Source: Ditylenchus dipsaci (taxonomy: Eukaryota > Nematoda > Chromadorea > Rhabditida > Anguinidae). Taken from it: DNA of 64,000 bases. This document shows positions 34,392 through 45,200 of this stretch, one piece after another. The notes under the pieces are model-generated. The model made no database searches, had not been told where the DNA came from, and saw nothing but the letters and a program-made list of their open reading frames with translations. A program made the position numbers and the translations under genes. The first letter of the stretch is position 1. The number at the start of each line of letters is the position of its first letter. The stretch spans positions 62,001 to 126,000 of the forward strand of contig SADC01000080.1 of the NCBI GenBank assembly GCA_004194705.1, written 5' to 3'.

Positions 34392-36221
34392 CAGGGTGTA
34401 ACATGAATTTTGGAACTTTTGCTTAATTTTGGAAAGGCCGAAAAATGGGTGCACTACGTTTCACCGTCCCTATTTTCACCGTTCACTATTTTCACCGTCA
34501 CCTATTTTCACCGTCACTATTTTCACCGTTCACTAAATTCACCGTCAGCATTTTAGGACCGCTTTTTAGGTCTGATTTTTTTTTAAATTTCAACAGTCTT
34601 GGTACCAAATTGTAGCCCTGAATGTCAACTACATTTTGGTACTAAAAATTCTGGAAAAATAAAACAAATTTAGAACTAAACTTGAGAAGGCGTTCAATCT
34701 CACACTTTTTCATCACGGTAGAACGCAGAGTGAGCGTCTTTTACAGTTTAGAACTAAAATTTTTCGTTTTTTTTAGAAATTGAAATACCAAAATGTAGCT
34801 GATATTCAGGGCTACAATTTGGTGCCAAATTTTTAAAAATTTCGAAAAATTCAGATCTAAAAAGCGGTCCTAAAATACTGACGGTGAATTTAGTGAACGG
34901 TGAAAATAGTGACGGTGAAAATAGGGACGGTGAAACGTAGTGCACTCCGAAAAATAGCCTCTTTTGCAAAAAAAACCCTGCTTTAGCAAAAAAGTGCCTT
35001 TTCTGTGCAAATTCTGTTCAGCAAACAACAAAAGTCACGGGACACGATTTATCCCGTTTTCTGTGGTAGTCTGGGTGAGTTTTACAAAAAGGGAAACTTT
35101 TCCGCCGAAAAGAAGATTTTCCCTGAAAAATTTGGTTAAGCCTGCAGAGTTTTAGAATCACCCTGTAAATCACACGTTTAATTTTCAGACACATAGAGAT
35201 CATCAAAAAAGAAGAGCTTGTTGCCTGAACGAAGCTTAGAGAATATGAACTAGATCCAACTGTTGGATTATTAGTGCGCCCCGATCTGTTCAATCCCAAG
35301 CAACAGACCGGACTATTTGGGGATTTATAGCAATGTACGATGCGCTCCAAACACCCACAGATGAGGAAACCTTACAGCATCTAAAAGCCCTGCAATTTCG
35401 CATTATGAAAAACGGTTTTGACAATTGGGACGATTAAAATATCACACTGTAATTCCATGGCTATTATTAATAACTGGTTCAAAAAAGAAGTACTTAAACT
35501 GATAACTTTAGGAAACAATTATTTTTTTGTTTTCTTTGTGTTTTTCTACTATACTACTAAGTTGTGTCTGAATCTGGACTAATGGGTCGATGTCATTACA
35601 GTAAATAACTAAATAGAGTGACATGCCCCAAAAGCTCGTTCCTGCCTTGGGTCCAATTCTTTTTTACCTTGATTTTTGAAATATTCTGCCAAGCCTGATT
35701 CGTCAGTCTGATCGCGGTTTTTAGATCCATGGTTAGTACTTTTGGTGAATGCAATCTCCCGCTTTTATTAATGACATAGACTCATTAGTGATGTAGACCT
35801 AATAAATATAAAATTTGTACACAAAGAATTGACAAATAATAAACCGCCTGTTATTATTGTTTGTGTAAAACTCGCAAATCAATATCTGGAAAGGTAGAAT
35901 CCGCAAGTAAAAGTCCGCAAATGTAGAATACGCAAGTGTAGAGTCCGCATGTGAAAGTCCGCAAATGTAGAATACGCAAGTGTAGAGTCCGCATGTGAAA
36001 GTCCGCAAAAGCGGAATCCGCAAGTGTGGAATCCGCAAATGAAAATCCGCACAAAACGGCTCCGCATGTGTAGAATCCGCGAAAAAAATCCGCAACTTTT
36101 TAACTTTATATACCAAAAAAATTACTTTTCGATTCTGAGTCGTTTGGCATTTAAAAATTTTGAAAAAAAACAAGAAAAAGGTATGGCCAAAGAAAAATTC
36201 TGAAATTCTTGTTACACCCTG
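34392..36221. mobile_element. 1.8-kb composite element with CAGGGTGTAACA ends, TA flanks
   Basis: The left end ACAGGGTGTAACATGAATTT and the right end complementary to ACAGGGTGTAACAAGAATTT are flanked by TA. Inside are a hairpin of TTTCACCGTC words (34450-34940) and a truncated copy of the element at 9297-10952 (34950-36110: the shared middle part and the AATCCGCA array). No transposase for the outer element is readable. Confidence 0.7.
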
Positions 36222-36457
36222 TAATATTTGGCCTTATGCCGAATGCGGCCATTTCGGGCCTTTTTGAATAATTGATTTTGTTTCTTTTTAACTTTTCGAG
36301 CAAGTGTCGATGTGCCACGCTGTGTTTTTTGTAATCGGAAGAACTGAGTGAGCAAAATAGGAAATCTTTAGTATGAAATTTTTAAATTTTACAATTTTTT
36401 AGGTAATTATCGAGTTTTTAGGTTGTACAGCGTTTAACTAATTTTTTTTCTGTTTAG

Positions 36458-39400
36458 CTACAAGCATTCTGCAGGAAATCAACGCTTACCTATGTTTTTG
36501 TTTGGCCCTTTTCTTCAATATTCTTCTAGTATGGCTAATATGGAAGAAAACAACAAAGGAAATGAAACACTATAGTTTAATTCTTCTACAAACTTGTGTA
36601 ATAGACTTGTGTCTAACTTCTGTTAGTGTATTTGTTCAGCCGGTAGACTTTTTTTCTTTCTTAAAAATATAAGTTTCCTTTTCAGGCAATGTTGTATATA
36701 GACAGCTACTTGATATTTTACCAAAATGGACTGGCGCGAGCCATAAACGAGCCGTTTGACATGTTATTATTTCCTATATGGCTTTTTAGTAATTACATAG
36801 CAATCTCTTCTAACGCTGTTCAATTTTTTTACAGATACTTAGCTATATGCAGGTATAAAAATATATTAAGCGCTAGCAAAGGCTAGGGCAGATCGGGCAA
36901 AAACGAGATTTGGCAAGTTGATGTTTGTCACTGAACAAAGTAGCTAAGCAGATTCTGAGCATGGTTCGGCAGCCAAAATGTTAAGTAAAATACTTTCGGG
37001 CGTTTTTGAACTAGGAAATGTACTCGTGCTCACAACAGCTCAGTTAGGCTTGCCAAATGTTTTTTGCGCCAAATATCATTTTGCCAAAACATACGTTTGC
37101 GAAATCTTGTTCTTGCCAAATCTTCCCTAGGCTAACGGCGCTAGCCCTAGTAAACAACCGGATTTATTGAAGAAATAAGTGCGTTTTTTTTCTTGGCCCC
37201 TGTTAATATTTTGTGATTTTTTTTCTTCTTAGGCAAGGCTAGGCCAGCGTATGTTAGGACGGATTCACACATTACTCTAAAATATGTTTCGGTCCGCCCT
37301 AACAACCCTTGCCTAAGCTTAAAATTTTAAAGTAAAAAACAACAGGGCGGACCAAGGCAAAATATACCCGCTTCTTTACTAAAGCATTGCCAGAGGATGT
37401 TTGGCGAAAACGAGACTTTGCAAAACAAAATTCTACAAAACAATATTTTGGGACCTGTTCTGGTTTGGGGGGACACCCATTTTCGGGGTAATTTTTTAGG
37501 CAATAATTTGTTTTTATCAAATGCAACAAACAATATCACCAGGTGCACAGAAACAACTGTACAATCAATTTCCACAATTCGAACATACGATTTTCGTTAA
37601 ATTCTTTCTTCCATATGTACTCATTGATGTATGATGTAAAGAGGGACTCCGCAGCTCCATACTTGCTTTTGATTCGGTCTTGTTTAAATTTGTTCCAGAT
37701 AATTTCGATTAACTGAGTGTGATCGCCTTAATCAGTAAGAGAAAATAAATGTCTGTTCATAGAGTAACGAGTGATTGCAAACCAGTGTATGGATCTACAA
37801 AGTTATACTTATGATCAACTACTCCGTGTTCATAGTCCATTCCTTAAGCGTTTTCCAAACCGTAGTAGCTTCGAAGACCGTCACTCATTGTAGTAGTACG
37901 GGAAGAATTTAATTGAGAATGTAAGGCCAAAGCGTTCCTTTTTAGTGTCAGGGATATCAACCATAAAACATTTCCTTGTCCTCGTTCCACTCCACCAAAT
38001 ATTTTAGTTGTCGATTTCTTCGCACCTAAAGTCAAATTCAAAATCTGTATTGTAGCATTTAAATGCTTGTGACATACCTGGGTCCCTCCCTCTATTGTAC
38101 TTGGCATGTGAGACAAAAGTCTCATCCACTTCTACGATTGTCCCCGGACCGCCAACTTTAATGGGATTTGCAACGTAATACATGATTGGAATTTCACGGA
38201 AAAAAGACTTCCAGGCAGTTGTAGCGTCAAGACTTATTGTGGTTCCATCAGCTCGTCGAAACTCTCTCTGAAGGTTTTCGACAGAATCCATTCCGTATCA
38301 GCAAAAGTAGGAGAACAAGAAAATTTCACCCAAATCCAAGCTACCATTCTCAAAAAAAACTTCCAACATATTGTCCTACCCTCTTTTTACACTGACGTTT
38401 ATTGCACTCCCATCGCTTTGAATTCGGTTTATGAGAGTAGAACTAAAAGCGAAAAGGAGGAGCTCTTTGTGAAGTCATCCTCGTTACAAACCTTTATTTC
38501 ATAGCCACAAACACATCATTTTTAAGCCTCTCTTCAAACGTGTCTTCCAGCTGATCATTCTGTAAATAATAAATAAAGATGATTGTAAAGATTAGACTAA
38601 AAAATTAGACTAAAATTGCCCCAGAATGGGTGTCCAATTTTGCCGATCATTTTTTGCAAATCCAATTTTTTTTTTAAAAAAGCAAAAACTCGATGAAAAA
38701 ACAGGTTTTTCGTTTAACCGAAATTCGTTAAATCGAGTCTATGCTTTTTTAGAGAAATAAATTTTGGTTTTCCGAAAAATCATCGACAAAATCGGAATCC
38801 TTGCGATACTTGGGACAAGACTGTAAAAACAGAATAGGCTAAATTTTTTAAAAATGAATGTGAAAAAAGTGTCGGACCCTAGCGACCTCAAATATTCGTT
38901 GTATCGAGTTTCGTTAAATCGAGTTTTAACTGTATTGCCGAGTCTTGTTTTTTTCAATCTCGTTTTTGGCCTGAACTCTCTTAGCATAAAAGGTGCCTTG
39001 GTTCCCTTGTTATTTTGTTACCGACCAAAGCATATTTTTGACAGGAGTAGTTCACTAGCCTTTTTCATTGCTTTTAGAGATATAAATGTGTCAGCAACAA
39101 AATACTTTTTGATGCTTGCAATGACAGGTTTGTTTACGTTTATGTTATCAGCTTCTTATGGCACAAGCTGCTATTTAAATTCTGCACTTTTCAACGCTTG
39201 GAGTGCCAAAATAGCGCAAAAAGTTGATATTGACGGCGCTCATATAGCTTGCATGGACACATCTGTAAGTCTGAACTATTATTCTACTATTATACATACT
39301 ATTTTACAGGGTGTCGCAAAATTACGCGTGCATTTTTGAAAATTTTTGCGAGGTAGCTCCTTGCCGGTCGATTTCCGTCTTTCGGGAACCATACCCGCGG

Positions 39401-42400
39401 AAATCTCCACATTTATAGGGTTTAGGAGCATAAACACAATATAATTGCAGATTAACACACAACAAAATTTATTGACATGAAATTACAGCAACTGTGCCGA
39501 CTGTGTTACGACTGACTCCGAAAAACTTTGCAATTTCTCCGATATTCTTTCCCTGCTGTCTCAATCGAACGAAAGCGGGGCGGAAATCAGAATTCATTCT
39601 GAAAAACAGACAAATAAGTTGGTTATAGCAACCGCTTTTGAAGAAACACACAAAAAATGTAAGAAATAAACAATATTTGATAAAAAAAAATTCAAAGAAA
39701 TTTCAAACAACTTTTAAAAAAGTGCACGCGTAATTTTGCGACACCCTGTACTAAACTATCTGACGAAAATATCCTTTTCTGTTATGTAGTGAATTCAAAA
39801 GGGTGAAAATGCGCTTGAAAGTTTGCGAATGCAGTTTAACTATAGGTCAGCGGTAGCCTGATTATGGAATGTGTTCTTGGTCGGCCGAGTGGTTAATGGC
39901 GGTAAACGGCCAGCTCGCCTCTCGGCCAGTTCGCCCCGTTTTTGTTTTAGGCTAAGCGTATGTTAGGACGGACTCAAACGTGATGCCCGAACTAAAAACA
40001 GTCAAAAAATATGGTTGCAGTGACGAATCCCCCCCCCCACGGGACTGATCAGGTGGAGGAGATAACTTCATATTCGTGTTTCTCGACCCCGATTTCATGA
40101 GAAAGCCGCGCGTTTTTTCGGTTCTGAGAAAAAAAAAATTTTCGAACCACAGGGGGGTATCATGGTTTTTGAGTCAAAATTTGAAAAATTTTGAATTTTA
40201 AAGGGGCATGATCGTGCCCGATGGGGAGAAAAGGCGCGAACCAGCAGTTCTTTTCTTTCTCGATAAATTTTTACATTCGTTCTCGTCTAGATGTTTTAAG
40301 TTTTCTGTCTAGTTTTAAAAGCCTTATAGGGTCATCTATATCAGATTTGACGCAGAACGAGTGAAAAACGGGACGATTCGAAAAAAACTGCTGGTTCGCG
40401 CCTTAACGCACGGGCATGCCCCTTTAAAGGGAATAAGGGCTGTATTGGGAGGGGAAAGGAATAAAAGGGGCCACTTTTATGGCAGAACGTTAAAAATTCA
40501 AAATTTTTATATTCTTCGCCTGCCTCACCATATTTTTCAACTGGGCCGTGGCAAAAAAGACTCTATATGCATTTTATGGTCAAGAGTACTTATCGGAATC
40601 ATGTCTAAGGTAAGTGGGTGTGCGATCTCAACTCCAAGCCCCCTACGGGGCTTGGAGTTGAGATGCGCACACCCACATACCTTAGACACAAATCACTCGA
40701 AAGTGACTCTGGATGCATGAAAAAGCATGCATACCAGAGTTTATTTATGCGGTAGGCCCCAGTATTCAAAACTATGTTCAACATCTTCTTGTTAGTGGCC
40801 CCTGTGTGATCAGTCGCCCCTTTTATTCCCTTCCTCTCCCAATACAGCCCTTATTCCCTTTAAAATTCAAAAGGCGCCAATTTAAATTTTTCAAATTTTG
40901 ACTCAAAAACCATGAAACCCCCCTGTGATTCGAAAAAAATTTTTTTGTCTCAGAACCAAAAAAAAACGCGCGGCTTTCTCATGAAATCGGGGTCGAGAAA
41001 CACGAATATGATTTATCTCCTCCACCTGATCAGTCCCGGGGGGGTATTCTGAACTCAAGCCAAAAATATATTTGTGGACCTTTTTTGTGACAAAATGGTC
41101 ATTTTTAAAACGAGGCGAACTGGCCGTGGGGCGGTCTGCCTCGGTTAATGGCGCAGTGTGTGAAGAGGCTCTCGAGTTCGATCCCGCAGTCCTCTATTTT
41201 TTTCTTTGTTAAATCTTATGGGAGTTAAAAAATGCAATTAACAAATTCTTGAAATATTTATTCTGCTTTAAGATGCACACCATTAAAGTTGAACCCCATA
41301 ATTAGATGTGAATGAACTTTTTTAAGGATTCTTTCTACATGTTTTAAGTTGTGCATACAGTATAGTATTTACTATTATTTGCTACATTTTCATATTTACT
41401 TGTGGATTTAAAATCAGAAATTTAATCAAGCAGCATAAAAGTTCCAAGAAGGCAGAAAATGATACACAGATGACTTTGACATTAATTTTACAGGTGCTTC
41501 ATATGTTTTTTGTAATACTCTGCATTAAACGTGCGTTAAAGTGTTTTTAGTGAAAGTAAATTCACTTCAATTTATCTAATTAGTCCTTAAAAAAGTTATA
41601 AAAAACATAATTTCGCTTGTATAGACTTTTCATAAATAATATCTTAGTAAAATAATAAGTACCCGGTTGTCAAAACTCGGACACGCCCATTTTGATGCCG
41701 GCCGTTTCGATGCCGGGACATTTTGATGCCGCAGCGAATTCTTCCTTCCAAACGAAAGTGATAGGACGGCCGGCCACCCTATTACAGGAAATACGGCATC
41801 TCACCTAGCCGAACACTGAAATAGGTGTGGGTACGGCCTGGGCCCTTTTCCCCACCCTGCAAGCCGGTACCTGAGTGGGTACCCCTTGGTCAAGTGGATA
41901 TCCACATGGAAAGCCTGAAAAACAAATGTTAGTTGAACTGAAAAAACAAATGATCTGTTCATACGTAAAATTGTCTGACAACTCAGTTTTTAAGTCCGAA
42001 AAACCAATTTTCGCTACCAGAATCTCGAAATCTTAGGTGGGTACCACCTGGTCTGGTCAATAGCTTTAAAAATAAAATTCATTCAAATAAAAAACGGATT
42101 ATGCTACCGTATCTAAAATCGTGGGGGTAATTTGGTTTAAAAATACCGAAATCCCGATTTTAGACTTACTTTTTATTTATTAAGCCATACCCAAGACCAC
42201 CCAAACACCGATTCTTTTTATTTTTTATCCCTTGCAATGTGGAGTATACTGGTCTTGGACGCGAAGCGACCAACCATTGGCCGCTTAGTGCGTAGTCTCG
42301 CCTTTTCCAGTTTTTAAGGTGAATGTATAAAACATTTTCGTATGGTAGGACGAATACGGTGCGGCATCAAGATGTCCCGGCATCAAAATGTCCCGGCATC

Positions 42401-44270
42401 AAAATGCCCGCGGCATCAAAACGGCGCGGAATCAAAATGTCACGTACCGGTCAAAATTCGCTCTAAAGCGGAAAACTCTGAGAATCTAAATTTTGAACAC
42501 AGGTTTTAGTAATTTTTTTAGGAATTTGATTTTCTCATATCAAATTGTTCTGTAATCTTTATTTGGAAATTTTTCTTTTATCAGCAAACTCATAATTTTA
42601 TTTTTGCTTTAAATGGTATCTTTTGTCGATTTTTTTATTAGTAGACACCACAAAAAAGTCGTGCTTTTTAAGGTCACTTCAAGAAGTTGACACTTCAACT
42701 GGTCAAAACAATCGAATGTTTTGGGATTTGATAACACTTTAGAGGCATGTTGTAGGGCAGCTCAAGAGCTACAAAACCTACTAACAGAACTTTTTTTTCG
42801 AAAATCTGAGTGTTGAGATATAGCCTTTAGCATAAAACCGATTATTTGAAAAATGACTGAAATCTAAGTTTTTTGGATTTTGGTCATTTTTCGAGAAATT
42901 GAAAAAGATTTTTGAAAAAGTAGGGTATATTTCATTATAAAAACACGATGAAAGCCGAAAACGGTGTGGGTAAAATTCCAGGTGGGGAGGGGGGGGGGAG
43001 CTTTAGCCATTAGCCTTAACAACCCCCCCCCCCCACCTGGAATTTTTTCTGGATACGCCACTGTGTACAAGGTGAGGCAAAAAACGCGGCCCTTACTCTT
43101 TCATGGAATAGTACCGTTAACGCTTGCCTACCCTTGCATATTTATGACATCTAGGGCAAAAATCAGCTTGGGAGACTAAGGCAAAATATTTTTTACTATA
43201 TCAATATCACAAAAATTTCGCTTTAAAATAATTGAAAAATGTGTATAAATGGTTTTCCAGATCTTTAGTAGAATTTTTTGCAAAAAAACCACAGGGGACC
43301 AAAGCAAGTTGTTTTGGGAGGGTTGTGAATAGGGTTGTACAATTCTCCGGAATTTCGGAGAATTCTCCGAAATTCTTCGGAATTTCCAGTTTTTCCTTAT
43401 TAAATCCTCCATATACTCGATAGAATTCTCGGAGAATTCTCCGGAAAATTCTCCGATTTTTATTTTTTCGGAGAATTATACAACCTTAGTTGTGAACACA
43501 TATAGAGCCCATACAATTTATTAAAAAGACAATTTGACTTTAAACTTTTTTGCAATAGACAAACTTGAAATTCTGACACCAGATTCGTGTTTAGCATAGT
43601 TGATTTGCACATAGAGATGCTCTTTGAATTCAGAACCCTATGCCGAATTTCAAAGTCCGCTCGAGACAATAAACATTTGAATTCTCCATAAAAGTCATAT
43701 TTGAATATTTTTTTTTAGCAGAATTTGAAATTTGACAGATATTTATAAATTTAAAGATCATCTTTGCAAATTCACCATGCTAAACACGAATTTTGTGTCA
43801 GAATTTAAGTTCGTTCAGCGCAACAAAACATTGTCTTTTTAATAAATTGTATTTATACTTTCTAAGACAATTTTCTCATCAATATAACGGGTGTTTTTTA
43901 ATCATGAATATACCGTTCTCTACCATTTGGCCATCTAAATCTAGAATAAAAAGGGCAATGTATTATTGCAAAAAGAGGTTAAACCGAGAAAATTTTCGAA
44001 AATTATTTTTTGTAAAGAAAAAGTTACTTTAAAATTTAGGCGATTCTTCCTTTGATAGCAGGTGGAATTGCAATTTCTAGCACTATTGTCTCCATGTTCA
44101 GTAAAGAAGAAAGTAACGTAGTGGACCTATCCGTATTTGTTATAGCACCTACACACTGGATTCCAGTCTTTAATCCACTAATCACTATTATTGTTGTCAA
44201 ACCATTTAGACAGACTTTTACGACAAGAAAAATAACAAATTCAAAACATTTTTTTCAATCAAACAACTAA
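36458..44270 (+). CDS. Srd-type nematode 7TM chemoreceptor, multi-exon
   Basis: Membrane receptor, presumably in sensory neurons. Exons: 36458-36642 (TM1, ALFFNILLVWLIWKKTTKEM, then TM2 LILLQTCVIDLCLTSV), 36686-36852 (TM3 ending FYRYLAICR), 39078-39264 (TM4 FLMLAMTGLFTFMLSASYG and outer loop), 41327-41493 (TM5 SIVFTIICYIFIFTCG with KIRNLIKQHK), 44040-44270 (TM6, and TM7 WIPVFNPLITIIVVKPFR). KKTTKEM, RYLAICR and the TM7 IPVFNPL motif fit class D. Phases agree at introns 1, 2 and 4. Intron 3 (phase 0 into 1) does not, so a small exon or a base is missing. A first exon with the start codon must lie upstream; none was found. Introns 2-4 hold most of the transposons of this region. Confidence 0.8.
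37218..37320. repeat. hairpin repeat with TTAGGCAAGG arms
   Basis: AGGCAAGGCTAGGCCAGCG and GTATGTTAGGACGGATTC are mirrored by TCCGCCCTAACA and CCTTGCCTAAGCTT. Same family as 6707-6805. Lies in Srd intron 2. Confidence 0.65.
37536..38430 (-). pseudogene. Merlin/IS1595-like DDE transposase, degraded
   Basis: The ISXO2-like transposase domain is readable in order on the minus strand: Cys pair WECNKRQCKKRVGQY, SLDLGEIFLF, GGPGTIVEVDET (first Asp), KYNRGR, then across a 47-base intron IFGGVERGQGNV, MSDGLRSYYGL (second Asp), DHKYNFVDPYTG, and after another short intron HTQLIEIIWNKFK (Glu position) and NEYIWKKEFN before the stop. Defects: a run of eight T (complement of 38352-38359) throws the frame in GSFFENG, and a TGA follows SYFC. 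It lies in Srd intron 2. No terminal repeats could be assigned. Confidence 0.8.
39307..39748. mobile_element. mariner-type mini-element with 26-base TIRs and an HTH remnant
   Basis: Both ends begin CAGGGTGTCGCAAAATTACG and match for 26 bases; each is flanked by TA. The interior minus strand (about 39469-39600) reads MNSDFRPAFVRLRQQGKN and GEIAKFFGVSRNTVG, the N-terminal helix-turn-helix of a mariner-like transposase; the catalytic domain has been deleted. It sits in Srd intron 3, 42 bases after the donor. Confidence 0.85.
39902..41142. mobile_element. insertion with 11-base flanking duplication, containing nested inverted repeats
   Basis: Bounded by two copies of GGTTAATGGCG. CGGCCAGTTCGCC near the left end is inverted near the right end (GGCGAACTGGCCG). 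Large arms (40044-40200 and 40858-41060) share CGAGAAACACGAATATGA and CATGGTTTTTGAGTC. An 11-base duplication would suit a Mutator-like element. No transposase seen. Confidence 0.55.
40199..40437. mobile_element. mini-element with GGGGCATG / GCATGCCCC ends
   Basis: Second copy of the element at 29764-30002, with inner GCGAACCAGCAG arms and right end GCACGGGCATGCCCCTTTAA. Nested in the insertion at 39902-41142. Confidence 0.8.
41663..42452. mobile_element. element with reiterated TTTTGATGCCG near both ends
   Basis: The left end (41690-41735) reiterates TTTTGATGCCG; the right end (42360-42430) reiterates the complement CGGCATCAAAA five times. Outer words GTACCCGG and CGTACCGG also face each other. 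It looks like a transposon with subterminal binding-site arrays. In Srd intron 4; no coding seen. Confidence 0.65.
42970..43050. repeat. poly(G)/poly(C) hairpin
   Basis: AATTCCAGGTGGGG followed by a G-run is mirrored by a C-run and CCACCTGGAATT. Strong potential for a stem or a G-quadruplex. Confidence 0.7.
43321..43490. repeat. hairpin repeat rich in GGAGAATTCTCC
   Basis: AGGGTTGTACAATTCTCCGG at the left end is mirrored by GGAGAATTATACAACCTTAG. The interior is palindromic GGAGAATTCTCCG words. Confidence 0.7.
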
Positions 44271-44699
44271 TAATTAGTTCTAATAAGAATGATATATAAA
44301 ACATTAAAAACAGTAGTAATTTTTCAACTGTAACATATCGTATATATTTTTCCTGGTGGTTTTGTAAAAATATAGCTTCCCTGAATTTAACTTATCCAAA
44401 TATTTTTGTAGTAACTATGAAATTGTGAAAAAAGATGATGATGTGAGCGCTTGAAAAAGTGCTTGAAGAGCTGAAAAAAGTTTGGTATCTTTTCCCGACC
44501 AGATGGCACCGTCGTGGACAACCCGCCCGTATTCCGTCCCGGCTTGGATGGTGGACTGCTAGTTAGTAGAGAAAAAGGTGGATGACTGGCCAAAATTTTG
44601 TATCACTAGACGGTAGGCGGCCGTTGCAAAGGAAAAAATTGAGACAGCTGGCCAAAATCTCATCGATGGTGGACGGGACACCGTCTACTTACTAAAAAT

Positions 44700-44930
44700 G
44701 TTATCACAATAGTGCAGGGTATCGAAATGTACTTTTTTTTTAAATTTTGTACGTTTTTGGGACCCAAAATCTTTTTTACTTTTGTTTGTTTCACGTCAAA
44801 ATCTTTTTTCGGTTTTCGAAATCAATAATCCGTGGATAAAATGACACTTTTTGACGAAAATGACGAAATTTCACTTTTCGTGGCCAGATGTACTTTTTTC
44901 AAATTTTGAGTTCGCAACCCTGCTATAGCG
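44700..44930. repeat. possible mini-element with GCAGGG ends
   Basis: GTGCAGGGTATCGAAATG at the left faces GTTCGCAACCCTGC at the right. Similar in style to 62527-62738. 44271-44699 shows only short repeats. Confidence 0.4.
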
Positions 44931-45200
44931 CCTGATGGTTCGACTCGCGCATAATTTTTTTGTAATAGCGTATGGTTTTAATGAACCTGTTGAATTTTTT
45001 ATCATCCTTACTTTGAAAAGCAATAAAAGAATTGCTAAGAGTGGAAAGACACAAACACATATCCATTACATTTATTTTTCGGCTCAACAAAAAGACAGCT
45101 GTGATCAGCACACACAAATAAACTTAAATTTCCCTTTGTTTATTTTCTTTTTTATGTTTCTATTACAGCTCAATAATATTTTCTTTGTATTTTTTAAAAA

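Larger units (their letters stand above)
39871..41195 (+). other. tRNA-like sequence split by an insertion
   Basis: GGCCGAGTGGTTAATGGCG (39883-39901) resembles a Ser/Leu tRNA D-arm with A-box. GGTTAATGGCG repeats at 41143-41153 and is followed by an anticodon-arm-sized piece, GAGTTCGATCCC (B-box) and a T-run typical of Pol III termination. Joined, the halves are tRNA-sized, but the T-stem pairs poorly, so this is a pseudo-tRNA or tRNA-derived repeat. Confidence 0.5.

Noticed and set aside
35018..35350. 110-codon minus-strand frame conserved at two loci (also 10145-10426) as a gene
   Set aside because: Conservation is explained by duplication of the whole repeat; no family motif, and the frame is not better kept than the flanks.
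36458..36852. Assignment of the receptor to the Srh or Str family
   Set aside because: KKTTKEM after TM1 and the TM7 IPVFNPL motif fit class D better, though the families are related.
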